From Euborellia annulipes (lineage: Eukaryota > Arthropoda > Insecta > Dermaptera > Anisolabididae), in contig JAKCPI010012712.1 of NCBI GenBank assembly GCA_023213315.1, forward strand, positions 1 to 64,000: a stretch of DNA of 64,000 nt. Direction: 5' to 3'. A model generated the notes under the pieces. It was not told the DNA's origin. It ran no database searches and worked only from the letters and a program-made list of their open reading frames with translations. Numbering within the stretch: position 1 is the stretch's first letter; every line of letters starts with the position of its first letter. Of this stretch, positions 11,455-23,180 are shown piece by piece. A program made the position numbers and the translations under genes.

Positions 11455-12000
11455 AGGACGGGCCACTTATGGATTTCCCTATGAGGCTAGGGGTTGGGAT
11501 GCCTCTTTGGGACCTCTTTGGAACTTCCTTATCGGGGCATAAGTGGGATTGCCCAATCAGGGCCAGACGGGCCTTTGCGTGACATCCCTGAGGGATCTTT
11601 ATGGGGCCACATAGGGATTTCCCTGTGAGGCTAGGGGATGGGGTGCCTCTTTGGGCCCTCTTGGGGATTTCCTCATCGGGACACAAGTGGGATTGCCCAA
11701 TCAGGGCCAGACAGGCCTTTGCGTGACATCCCAATGTACGTCCCTTAGAGGGCAACCCAATGAGGAACCAATAGGTCTCACATTAAAATTTCTAGTCGGG
11801 ACCTTTATGGGGCCTCTTAGGGATTTCCCAATGAGGCTAGGGATTGGGATGCCTCTTTGGGCCCTCTTGGGGATTTCCTCATTGGGGCACAAATGGGATT
11901 GCCCAATCAGGGCCAGATTGGTTTTTGCGTGACATCCCAATGTACGTCCCTAATGGGCAACCCAATGAGGCCCCAATAGGTCTCACATAAAAATTTCTAG
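11455..12000. repeat. Diverged GGGATTTCCC-rich repeat array
   Basis: Phrases ggatttccctatgaggctag and gggattgcccaatcagggcc recur three times (starts near 11472, 11610 and 11818), so spacing is irregular (138 and 208 bp). Both this array and the 9.6-10.3 kb satellite end near ctagtcggga or ctagaaatt words. The two arrays look like members of one repeat superfamily. Open frames in the array are repeat shadows. Confidence 0.8.
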
Positions 12001-12029
12001 TCGGGAATACACTATCGATGCCTTCCGGC

Positions 12030-12110
12030 GAATGATCTATGTTTTTCGGGGCCACCTATCCCGATTTTCAGCACCACTTGGCATTGCTTAACAACATTGA
12101 TTTTGATTGT
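12030..12110 (+). repeat. Interspersed repeat, second copy at 42865-42940
   Basis: Shares CACCTATCCCG, TTTTCAGCAC and TTGCTTAACAAC in the same order with 42865-42940. Family unknown. Confidence 0.6.
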
Positions 12111-12189
12111 TGTTGTTCATTCTTCCAGATCCGCCCCCACCAGCAGGAATTTTGTTTTGTGGATCTTTTCCAAGATTTGTCGCTTAGCC

Positions 12190-13530
12190 ATTCAGATTTT
12201 CAATCCAAAAATTGAAAAATACTTTTTTTTTTTTAAATCAATTTAATTCATATTTGTAAGGGAACTGAATCTATGCTTATTGACGACTTCGACCAGGATT
12301 CTTACGTAATCCCTCCAAGCTCATTAATATTAATATTTTTCCTTTTAACAATATTCTTTTTTCGTTAGCTCACTTATTTAATAAAATTTCTCCGCCTTGT
12401 ATTTACTCATCTTGTTAGTTGTGGCGTTTCGAAATGGGCGGGTGCCTTCTTCCTTAGGGCGATGTCTTGAAGCTGACTGGCCAAGCGTTAAAATCCCCCG
12501 ACGACTGGCCCTGATTATGGGGCGTACGTTCTCAGTCAGGAGGGGACCGACCCCACCAAAAAAAAAAAAATAAATAAATAAAACCGACACCCTTATCATC
12601 ATCTCATACTTGGATGACTTCTGATTGTCATCGGCTTCAAATAAAACAAACGGATTTGTTTTTTTGTGTGTCAGAGGAGTTGGCAAGAAAAGAAATCGAC
12701 ATCGGTCCTATAATCATGACATCTTATTTTCATTTAATTGACATAGGACGCCTTATTTATTGCTTCGAGAAATGAATTGATGAGAGTTTTTTTTTTTTTC
12801 AGGTCAAATGAACTTACTTTATTCATAATCGGACAATAACCGGTAATCGTGAAAAAAAACTTCCAATGGATTAAATTAGATTATTAATTCCAAATGGCCA
12901 GAGGTCGCCCTTTATTTAGAGAGATTATAAGATGCTAATGATTCAATTACTTGGATATTAATATCTTTTATCCGCCCAAGAATACATTAGAGAGGTCCGA
13001 AAAAGTCAAAGAGAACAAAAGAAAAAAAAAATATGGAATAAGAATAAGAAGATAGATGAAGGAGGATTGTGTGAATATTAAACAAGCGTCAAGATTTATT
13101 ACATACTTAATTAAAAAGGCCTCTGATAAAAAAGAACACCCTTTTTATTTTATTTGTAAATTGGTTGATATTATTATTAAATAAATTTTCTTTGATCAAT
13201 ATATCAGCTAGTATTCAAATTTTTCATCACTTTGAAAAATCATGCCAATCCATTGATCTATCAAAAATTTGCTGTTTGTCAAAATATCAGGTCTGCAAAA
13301 GTTGTCATCACTCCATTATCGCACTATAATCTTTTTTCTTCATATCAGTCATAGTATATTCTTTATCACAAATTTTTCCTTTTGGAAATTGGCTTCTTAA
13401 GGGGTTTAGAAAAATTTTTGTTGGTCAAACTGCTTGGACCCTTGAATAATAATAAAATTTCGGCAATTTTGTCTTTAGAATTGGAAATGAGTGTTTATAA
13501 AAAAATATAATATATAATATATATAAAGCC
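12190..13530. other. AT-rich intron, no gene
   Basis: A modestly GC-rich, non-repetitive patch lies at 12420-12560. Otherwise A/T-rich sequence with poly(T) and no recognisable element. Confidence 0.4.
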
Positions 13531-13830
13531 TACAAGGAAGGAAGCAAGAGCAGCCAAAAGTTAAAGCCTCCGATTTTATTACAATTAATGAGACGTTTCG
13601 AGAAAACTTTATTTCCTCACCATCAGTCTTTCAAATTGTATCACACACACAAATTGTAACACACCCATAAAGAAAATACATAATAAATGTATTTGTGCCC
13701 TTTTAACAACTCCGGGACAGATATAATTTGAAAGTCTGATGATAATGAAAAAAGTTTTCTCGGAACGTCTCATTAATTGTAATAAAATCGGAGGCTTTAA
13801 TTTTTGGCTGTTCCTGCTTCCTTCCTTGTA
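13531..13830. mobile_element. Palindromic hammerhead-bearing element E2
   Basis: Arms of about 110 bp. The left starts tacaaggaaggaagcaag and the right ends cttccttccttgta. Left (13592-13599, minus) and right (13762-13769, plus) contain GAAACGTC and GGAACGTC with CTGATGG or CTGATGA upstream, outward-facing and partly decayed. Confidence 0.65.
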
Positions 13831-16600
13831 TGTAAATCAACAGCCACGTACTTCATTGGTTATATATAAGCCTTATTATAAAATAAATAAAAAATGAGTT
13901 GTAAGGTTAAAGATTCAAAAAGGTATAATGACCATAAGACAACAAATATATGTAGGAATTCAGGCATAAATAAATAATTAAATAAATAAACACATTCAAA
14001 CATTATTATAAATAAAAGCCATGGAAAAACAACAAGAAAAAATTATAAAGTACTTAATACAAACCTATGAAATAAAATTTACGTTCACTTAAGATATTTA
14101 AAATTAAATTTCAAGCAAATGACCTACAAATATAACATTAATATTGTGTAGAATGTAAACTACAATGAAACAACATACGTATGGTAGTCAAGCTCTAATA
14201 ACTGATCTTACAGTTTGCGCGTTGCTCATAAGCTTCAAATAATATTTCAAATGATAACGTCAAGCAATGAATTGGGAACTTCATCGGTAGTTCTTTCAAA
14301 TCGAACTTAATTCTAGAGGGCTCCTCCAGCCGAGGGAGTTAATTAAATTAAACCCCTGGAGGTTAGGCACCCGCACACACTTGTGTGTTAAATAAGTAGC
14401 GTTATTTTAATTTTATATTTTTAGACTCTATTATAATAATTATTCCCTAAAAGAATTTTTGTGAAATTATTAAATAATAAAATTATAATAATTTTGATGT
14501 TTTATGTATGTTTTATTAAGGCAACGAAGGTAAAGTGAAGGGCCTATAGTAGGTCTAAGAGAGTCGCTATTAATAATGTTATATAGAGTTTCTGATTTAA
14601 TTTTATGACATTTTAAGTTAATTTCCTTAGTTGGCCGTAAAGTTCAAACAAAAGTGTGATAGAAGGGGGTGAAGGGGCGGGGGTGGACGACCAGCCACCC
14701 TTTTTCTTCTTTTCTCTCTTTTTTTTTCTTGCTTGCTTGCCATTTTATTGCGCCTTTCCGCCCCCCACTCTTCTTTCGTTTCAACATATCTTTCCGTCTT
14801 TTCCTTTTCGCTAGTTTGCCCAAAGGGCTCCTGAGACCTAGAGACCGACCAAGAGAGAGAGACCTTTTGCACACACACACATACACACAGACTTTGTCAA
14901 CTTGCCAGAAGATTTTCGGCTAGAGTTTGACGGTGGCGGTTATTCCCTCGGGAACATTGGGCCAAGATGGCCGTCGGACACACACACAACGAAAAGAGGA
15001 TTTCTCTCTATCCCCTTCTTTTCTTTCAACGGGATGCAAAAGGGCCTTCCGCGTGGTCCACAAGATTTACGCGAGCTTGCTATCTTTATAGGGAGGCTGA
15101 AAGCTCTTGGCTAAGAAATATGACCCTCTAATACGAACTTCCTTATAGACTCCCACATCCAGGCTGTTGCTGGACTACACCGGGTCAGACCTGTCCCTAT
15201 ATGGGCGAAATTCCTTGTTAAGAATGACGGGAGAGAGAGAAAAAAAACACGCTTCTTACATTATAAATTCTCATTTCCCAAATAATAAATAAATTCAGGA
15301 ATTTATAAATCATTATTTATGCATTCAGTGGCAAATTTAATTAATTTTGTCGTCAACGTTTTTTTAATAGAGGTCCAAATAAGGGTTAGGGTCTATATTC
15401 TATTTAACTTAGCAGGGTTTTTGGTACTGCATCTCAAAAACACCGGGAAAAGTTGAATTGTCGTCATTTAGGTTTTCAAGTTGATCCATTTAAAAATTTT
15501 CTTTAAACAAAATTTGATGCATTTTATGAGAAAACTTTGTTTTAACCATCTCAAGGTATGATTTCGGGATGAAAATTTGCTTTTTAAGTAAAATAATATG
15601 AAAAATTCTTTGGTTTAAATTATTGAGAACAAAATTCACTTGTTAAAAAAAAAAAAAAAAGATGGTGAAAAAAGATAAATAATTTTTACAAAAAAAGTTC
15701 AAATGAAAAATCACTAAAAAATATTCCCCCTCCAAATTATTGATAGTTGTAGCATTTGAATATTTTTCCACTGATTATTGCTAATGATGATTTTATAATT
15801 TTGTTTTAATATTTTTCAGGAATTTTGTATTGATATGATATCAATCATTAATATTAGCTTGCAAATACTCACTGCTTAAGTATAGTATCAGTGTCAAATT
15901 AGTTTTAAAATGTTGATTAGAAAAATTTGTCCCAAAATACAATAAATGAAAAGTAGAAAAAATAACACAAAATTAGATTAAAAATAACAGGTTTATAATA
16001 ATTATAGTAACAAATACAATTAATTTAAATATTTAATATTTTAAGAAATATACAAACTAATCTGGGACTTAGGGTGTAAAAGAATATATAAAAAGGAAAG
16101 GAAATGCTTTTTTTTTTGAGAATTTCTTAATTATTTTTTTAACTTTATTTTTTACAAATCAACTCAAATGAGATTAAATCAAAGAATTTTGTATTATTTT
16201 AATTAAAAAATAAATTTACAGGAGTCCGAAGTATCGTTGAGATCAAATTCTTAAATATTGAAACTAAAAAAAATAAATTTTAGCTGATTCTGATCGTTGG
16301 AATAAAGATAGAGATCTCGCTTCACATAGTAAAAGTCATATTGACTACTAAACCTTTTTCTTCATTGGTATAATAAATAATAATAAAAAATGTTAATGAC
16401 AAAATTAATTAAATTTGCTACCGAATTCATACATTTTTTAAAGTACAGTAGAATTTCTAATTATTACGAATATTATGAATAGGGCATTTGAATTTTTTTT
16501 TTTTCTTGATTTTATGTTGAATAAAAAAAAATTTTTTTGATGACCAATTTTTATAATCAATTTGGGAGCATATCGAAGAGATAAATTAATGAAATGTGAG
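13831..16600. other. AT-rich intron with a 590-bp GC island
   Basis: 14640-15230 is GC-richer and non-repetitive, with a YY1-like word CAAGATGGCCG (about 14962-14972) and CA and CT microsatellites. It may be regulatory or a relic. 15230-16600 is featureless AT-rich DNA with an A run near 15645. Confidence 0.4.
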
Positions 16601-16830
16601 AGAGAGAGAATGCAGAAACGCTTTGTGACCGAAGGGCGGATGTCGCGAAAGCTGCGCTAATGCCCCGTGGCCTGTGACGTCACAGTCGAGCCGGAAGTGA
16701 TCTCCTCACTTCCGGTTCTTAGTCTCTCTCCGCCTTAAAGAAGAGAGAGAGAGAGAGAGACGCCTCGCCTCTCTTTTCGAATAAGTCCTGCGTAGCCGAT
16801 ATATAAACAATGGACAAACAAAATCTAATG
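16600..16830. promoter_or_regulatory. GC-rich island with CRE palindrome and inverted ETS pair
   Basis: TGTGACGTCACA (16673-16684) contains the full CREB/ATF octamer. Six bases on, CCGGAAGTGA (16691-16700) and TCACTTCCGG (16706-16715) form a perfect inverted repeat of ETS-type sites with a 5-bp spacer. Downstream are an (AG)n run, a TATATAAA-like word (about 16799) and AACAATGG (SOX-type, near 16806). CpG-rich in AT-rich surroundings. An enhancer or cryptic promoter is plausible; direction cannot be told. Confidence 0.5.
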
Positions 16831-16919
16831 GGAAAGCAATTGCTTGACCGTAAATTATACGCCGAAACAATGCCCGCCTTGAATTTAGGCATAACGTTTA
16901 TAAACAAACATCCTCCACC

Positions 16920-19272
16920 CTATAAACTATCATTTCCCAAACAGATTCTTATCTTTTGACCCGGATTTTCCTGTATTAATAATAAATTTTCTGGTTCTCT
17001 GGTGGCTACATCTTAGTAAAACCTAGTTAAATTTTTTTTTTTTTTCTATAATAAATTTCATAGCATCATCTTGAGATTTTTTTTCTTTCAACATCATAAA
17101 TTATCCATTCAATAATGCAAGTAAATTCATACATGTTTAATGTCTTTGGCATATATACTTCTATCTCATCTTAATATTTTATTAGCGTGCGAATGTGAAG
17201 GTCATTTTAACATTTGATCTTTTTCTTGATACTATTAAAGCTGAATGTTGGATTATTTATTAAAATAATTAATAAGTGATCTCTATAAAGGCCAGTAATC
17301 GATAGAAGATCCCATCCCATCATGTTATTATAATAAATAAGTAAAAAGAAATACTCTGGAATTCGCTTCTTATGCTATAGGTCGGAGGTTTGCTTCCCAT
17401 CCTGAGCGACAAATTTCAAATGCCCTAAAATGCCGATAAAAAATATTGAATTTCCATAGACGAGTTTATTTACATGTGATTGTAATAAGAAAGAAGAAGA
17501 ATAATAGAAAGAGATAAATTTACTCTTAAAATAGAAATAATAAGGAAATTCTCTATTATTAAATAAATTATTCTATCCTATTTTCAATTTATTTTAATCT
17601 GTAAAAGAATAAAAAGAATTCCTGTGTGTGAGACACCTTTTATATGAATGATCATTGCTTAATAAATAAATAAATATTCTTAGGTTTTTTTGAACATGAT
17701 CGTATCTTTGTTGGTGAGCCCAATGAATCGAACCCAGGATCTCCAGTCATTCCGGGGCATCAGTGTGCTAACATGTTATCTATCTATTGTACCAAGCTGT
17801 TAAATATAGGCTATCTATGACTAGTTAAGTCCGAATCGAGGTCTATTCAATTCCTACTAATATCGTATTCATAAATATATATATACACAGCACTTACTAA
17901 TCCGAACTTCGATACTCCGGCATACCGGCTAATCCGGCATATTGAAAAACCACTCAATTTTTTCCAATTAAATGAAAAATAAAAATGGAATAATAATTAT
18001 ACGTTTATCTCCACTGCATTGCCATCGGTAGTTTTTAAAAGTTAACGGGGTTTCGAGTAATCCGACATTTTCAAAATCCGGCATAGTCCCATTTCGTACG
18101 CCATTTCAAGACTACTATTCTTGAAAAATATTTAACTATTCTTAGGTTGTTTCAATTCTAATCAACCAACTAATCCTCGGATTAGTTCGTTGACTATAAT
18201 TTTCGAGTCTTTTCAGTTCTAGCTAAGCTAATAATATATAATTAAATAAGAACCCAGATCATAGTTAGTTAACTAAGAACTAAAGTTCGGTATAAGGCTT
18301 ATTTAAGAGGTGAAATTATTTTATTTATTTATTTTTAGAAATTTTTAATTTTTTTTTTTTTAATAACTAGCTTTGATTTTTAATATTTATTTAAATTAAT
18401 TTTAATTAAAAAAAATTTTTATGCGATGGCAACCAAGCACGGTGAAAGCTCGGGATTGGTGACTCCGAGCAATCAGTGTGGAACGTCCCACGGAAGCCAT
18501 TAGTAGAATGTATTTTAAATTTAATAAATAATAATTCTAGCTCCTAAGCCACAATAGCCGAAAAGGATTTAAAAAAAATTTTCAATTTTTTATTAAGTTA
18601 CTAACTTCACAAAACTTATACCTCATATAGCTAATTATATGTGAAAACTCATTTTTTTTAACTCGAAGGTGAAGCGTGTTCTTGTTTACTATATCGATAA
18701 TTTGCTATCGGTCGGATAAGTTTACTAATTGACTAGAACTGAAGCAATCGGCCCTAATTTTTCCCTCTAATTATCAAATTAAAAAAAAAAAGGAAGAAAT
18801 TTCCCGAGATTGTATAAATTCTCTTCCTTGATATTATTTAAATATTTTTTCACTTTGCGGTTGACCCGTCTATTTTATATCTCTATAGCGAGGGCGCTAT
18901 ATCATGTGATTACCCTTAGCCTGATAACATTGCCTATTCAAATCCCAAGGCACTCGGCAACACCGTATAAATTTTAAAGAGCCAAATCTCCCTGGCTAGA
19001 TTTATTATATAGACCCTATAATCTTTTTGGATGGTGTGGCGGCGGCGCCTCCATTTCTGGGGGTCAGTTTTACATCAAAAAAGAATTTTAATACAGATAT
19101 CAAAGGCGATGAGAAGGCTTTATATATTATAAATCAAATAACAAAAAAAAAAAAGAGAAGGCTTCTGATTATAGGGTCAACCATATTGATTTTAGATATA
19201 TTCTAAATTGTTTTGTGATTAAAAAATATAATTTTTATATACTGTTTGCCCGATCTAATGTTAATTTTTTCA
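16920..19272. other. AT-rich intron with SINE-like copies and diverged inverted repeats
   Basis: tRNA-like SINEs occur at about 17345-17445 (+) and 17690-17800 (-). 17900-18100 has repeated taatccggca-type words resembling decayed DNA-transposon ends. About 18140-18765 is bounded by a weak inverted repeat. 18425-18505 (-) is related to 51960-52040 (+) through gggacgttc...cacactgatt. No gene was seen. Confidence 0.45.
17690..17800 (-). mobile_element. tRNA-derived SINE-like copy, family C
   Basis: The minus strand reads ggagatcctgggttcgattc, with a good RNA polymerase III B box. The same phrase occurs at 21856-21963. Confidence 0.5.
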
Positions 19273-19280
19273 TCTCCAGT

Positions 19281-19488
19281 CAAGGGCGGATCCAGAGGTG
19301 TTTCTCGGGGGGGGGGGGAGTAATCTGGTGTGACTCGTCGCACAGACACAATTTTTTCTTAATTTCGATAATTTTTTAAAATTTTACATTAAAAATAAAT
19401 TTTTTACCGAAAAAAAGTATTTTTTTAAATCTCGGGGGGGGGGGGTAATTACCTACTTTATCCCCCCCCCGCCTTGTATCCGCCCTTG
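19281..19488. mobile_element. hAT-like MITE
   Basis: Terminal inverted repeats CAAGGGCGGAT...ATCCGCCCTTG bound 208 bp with G/C runs inside. Flanking octamers tctccagt and ttttcagt agree at 6 of 8 positions, consistent with an aged 8-bp hAT target duplication. Part of the 690-bp repeat's 5' end (aatctggtgtgact) is embedded near 19323. Confidence 0.6.
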
Positions 19489-21083
19489 TTTTCAGTAGGC
19501 TTATTACAAACACAGTCAGAATCTATTTGGGATCAGTGGAAAAAGACTTAGAAATTTTTTATTTTACTTGTTTTGCCTGTTTGACAGGAAAATTATCTCA
19601 ATTTTTACATGAGAATATATAATAAAATAAAGTAATGAAATTTTTAAATAAAAGTATGGACCAGTTAACTACTTTTTTCATGCTTTCTTTAACATTTTTT
19701 AATGTTGTATTTGAGTTGTAACAAGAAGCAAAAGCAGAGACTGGCAGCCAAATTTTTTTCTTTATATATTTTATTGGGCCGACGTTTCGGTCTCGATAAT
19801 TTGATCCCCAGTTTTGGCTGCCAGTTTCTGCTTTCGCATCCCGTTTAAAAATTTTATTTATTACTTCAGGATTTTTATACTTTCTGGCATGTAAATCCGA
19901 GTTGTATATTTTGCTTTTTCTCATAAATTTATCGTGAAATTTGTTCATTATTTTAGTATGTCGATCGATAGAAAAGTGAAAAAATTTTTTTATATTCTTC
20001 AAATTTTGTATTTTTAGATTTATTCGTTTTCATGACCTTTCTAATCTGTTCCGAAAAAGATATATTATTATCAATATTAAAAAAAAATATGCCATTTTCG
20101 TTCCAATCTTTCTAATTAGCTAATATAATTTAGAAAATTTTCAATTCCCTGATGGGAAGCCAATTACTGATCCACATGAAGCGAACCCAAATGGGGATAA
20201 AGAGAAAGATTTAGATAAAAATTTGTTTTTTCCTTCTATTTACGTATGAAAAGTGGAATAATAAAAATTCGTCAAAAAAAAAAAATTGTTAATTTATAGT
20301 CAAGGGATATTAACACATAAACATAGGTTCGTTAAACGGATATAATTTATACTAACCCATCAGAAAGAATTATACTTGGTGGTAAAAAAAAAAGAAAAAA
20401 TATTTCATCATTCGTTCGCCTCCTTTAAAATCCTTCAAGTTGTTGGATCTTACAACTTTAATATAAATCTTATTGATTAAAACTGACTGACCGCAGTGTG
20501 GTTGGTCAGAGGGCTTTTTCAGGTGCTTAATGACTGACTGAGAGGCTAGATGAGATGCCAGCTCATCACTTGCTTGCTCTCTCTCTCTTTCTTTATTTCT
20601 CTTTCGGGGTCATACGATAATAAAATTTCCTGTCCTCCTGTTAGTCATGTATACGCGGCTTTTAGAGTCCCAATGCCATATTTGGCCGGGATTTTTTCGC
20701 CAGGATGACAGGCACTTTGCAACACCCGCACAGAGAGCCATTAAACACACCTCTAATACATTCTGCAAATAGATTATTTTATTTTATATACCGATTAAAA
20801 TTTAAAAAAAAAAGTGTGAAATTGAGTGCCTCCAATTACGTATTTGAAAGAACAAAGAGGGCAAAAAATACAGAAGAAAATAAAACCTACACAATTTCGC
20901 GTAAAATAAATTTTTTTCATTTAAACATTTTCTTTGCCAAATTAATATAAATAAAATATTATTTTACATATTCAAGTGCGTTTTTGGCAATAACGAGTTC
21001 CCCGAGTTAAGAGAAGTTGTTTCTATATTTATTTTTTAATTTTTTAGAAGAAATAAGAATATAACCATTATTTGAATGCAATA
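19489..21083. other. AT-rich intron with a small hammerhead-type element and one GC-richer patch
   Basis: About 19725-19842 is a mini-palindrome (GCAGAGACTGGCAGCCAAA and complement) enclosing one decayed hammerhead arm. 20440-20720 is non-repetitive and richer in GC, with a RUNX-type TGTGGTT and CAGGTG E-box. Open frames are AT-rich and unconvincing. Confidence 0.4.
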
Positions 21084-21268
21084 AGTAAAAATGATTAAAA
21101 ATGATCGAGGGATCCACACGCCCGCAACAGGGACACACGTTTTTCTTCTGATCACTTTCGATCTACTGTGTGTGTCCCTGGTGCGGGCGTGTGGATCCCT
21201 GTGCATCCCTAAAGGTTCACTATGCAGACCTGCTGCGGGCGTGTGGATCCCTCGATCATTTTTACTTG
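21084..21268. mobile_element. GATCGAGGG-family MITE, copy A
   Basis: Long terminal inverted repeats (AATGATCGAGGGATCCACAC and complement). Inside is a second inverted pair, GGGACACAC/GTGTGTCCC with GCGGGCGTGTGGATCC repeats. Core orientation: tttttcttctgatcac reads forward. Siblings are at 24156 and 28836. Confidence 0.85.
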
Positions 21269-21530
21269 GGCAAAAGTATTTTTATTTATTTTTCAAATGA
21301 AGGAGGGGGTTGGACTCTGGTTTTGATCTTCCTCTGCGAGATACCTACAAGAATTTATAGAGAGAAAATTAGTTGAAAAACAGACTCGAATTTTGAATTT
21401 TTTTGACTAAATTGAAATTTAATCTAAAAACAAATATGTTTCAATATAGACCTATTATGTATTGCTAAAAAACATTTGATACATATTTTGACACTCGGTG
21501 TTCAGAAGTAATACAAATACTGAAGATGAC

Positions 21531-21751
21531 CATGAAGATGCGTCATTTCAACTTTTTCTAGGGGGCAAGTTTTTTTTTTTTTCTTAAAATTTACTTACAA
21601 ATCGGTACTCAAATTGGCAAAAGATATTTATTTAATTGTTTAATTTTGTAAGTTTATATCCTCGTAGATATAAATATTTGAAATATTTAATTTAAAATAA
21701 TATAAAATTTTAAAAAAAATCAGAGCCCCCCCCCCCCAAATGACGCCTCTG
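21531..21751. mobile_element. hAT-like MITE with perfect 8-bp target duplication
   Basis: AAGATGAC occurs at 21523-21530 and 21752-21759. The right terminus reads ...AAATGACGCCTCTG after a C run. The left has ATGCGTCATTT with a small insertion. 221 bp, non-coding. Confidence 0.65.
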
Positions 21752-21855
21752 AAGATGACCCAGCAAGTATCGAAAAATGTTTATACCAATAAATAATAAA
21801 TTGAAACATCACTTCGTGATTTTAGTTTTAATTTACCTAATTAAATCATATCTAA

Positions 21856-21963
21856 CAAAGCTGTGAGCCAATGGCCTCCGGGAATCGAACCCAGGATCTC
21901 CAGCCTTTCCGGTGGCCATGGGATGTTCGGCCTCGCCAATAAATAACACTCACAGCTTTGTTA
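21856..21963 (-). mobile_element. tRNA-derived SINE-like copy, family C, with inverted ends
   Basis: The minus strand carries GGGTTCGATTCCCGG, a near-ideal B box. The copy is bounded by the exact inverted repeat AACAAAGCTGTGAG / CTCACAGCTTTGTT, unusual for a SINE. Confidence 0.55.
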
Positions 21964-22559
21964 AATATATATCTCTATGGTTTGTTAGTTAAAGTGAAAA
22001 AAATCTAGATTTTTGATTTGACTAATATCTGATTCAAAATTTTAAATCTGAAATATTTAATTAAATCATGTTTCAACTAGAGCCTACGGTTACCAGCTTA
22101 AATTTAATAAAAATGCACTTTTAGAAACTTTGCAGCATCTGAGGCTACTTCTAATGTGTGCCTGATTCAATAATACCGAGCACAGAACGGCTTTAATGGA
22201 TACGCGCCCACTGTATAAATATTTTATATACTCTTGATCACTCAATTTTATTACAAAAATAAATTTATCTTTAAATCACCTCAAACAAGATGAGAAATTA
22301 TTTTAAGGAACAAAAAAAAAAAGATTTGTGACTCTAATAATTTGTGATAGACTTTTAACATTTATTTGCCAATTTTATTTATGTAAATAAATAAATTGAA
22401 AAAGAATCATGGGTTTTTGTATTTCAAGTAGTTGTTATTGTTGTGCAATAAAATTTAAAAGTCTATAAACCAAATAGTCTACATATGGGCATAATTATCG
22501 TTTGTTGTAATTTTTTTTTTTTTTGTCTCTTTTGAAAAGCACTCGAAGATCAAACAAAT

Positions 22560-22760
22560 CTTTGTTGTTGTTGAGACCCAAATGGAGCGCGATATAAGGC
22601 AGGCAGGCAGGTGGTGGTGAAAAAATGAAAAAAAAAACTCTCAAGTGGGGTCCACATAACGAGAAATTAAACCTAATTGACCGATAGTGATCGCATCTAT
22701 TGCAAGCATTAACGGTAGTAGACCCACTTGAGATGTTTATTTGTGTTGTTATAATATAAT
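22560..22760. promoter_or_regulatory. Non-repetitive island with inverted NK2-type sites
   Basis: CTCAAGTGGGGTC (22640-22652) and GACCCACTTGAG (22721-22732) form a near-perfect inverted repeat 68 bp apart. TCAAGTG is the NK-2 homeodomain core. Also contains gcaggcaggcagg repeats. Regulatory role is inferred. Confidence 0.35.
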
Positions 22761-22959
22761 TCGATTAAATGCCTCGCAGATGTCTTGCTCCATTGCAAAA
22801 TTGCAAAAAACTGACCCTATTTGTAGATAAAGACCTTGTTGAGTTTTTTTCTGTTTATTATAAATCAACAAAAGATTAACGTAATTGATAGGCTATATAA
22901 AAAAAATTCAAAATTTTTTATTTTATGCAAATTAGTTCAATATTAATATAAAGTTTTTT

Positions 22960-23180
22960 TTGTTTTTGAAGTTGAGGTATTCGCATAATTACACATTCCC
23001 AGGGTTTTGTTTTGTAAATATCATGCGGAAATCAGTGAGGTTGGGAGTTGGAGGGTGTGCATCAATCAAATACATTCTTTGTAGATTGATAATCGCCATC
23101 ATCAAAGTGCCATCAGCACTGCACTGCAGTGCAGGTATGCAATATAATGGAAATCAGAGCAATCGGTAGGCTTTGAGCTC
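22960..23180. promoter_or_regulatory. Non-repetitive island with 16-bp palindrome
   Basis: CTGCACTGCAGTGCAG (23119-23134) is a perfect palindrome. ATCAATCAAAT near 23063 resembles a PBX/HOX composite. Candidate enhancer only. Confidence 0.3.

Noticed and set aside
11423..11940. Frames with repeated ALIGQSHLCP
   Set aside because: Shadow of the GGGATTTCCC repeat array.
19598..20002. 134-residue minus-strand frame
   Set aside because: Part of it is the translation of a hammerhead-type palindrome and the rest is AT-rich; no homology recognised.
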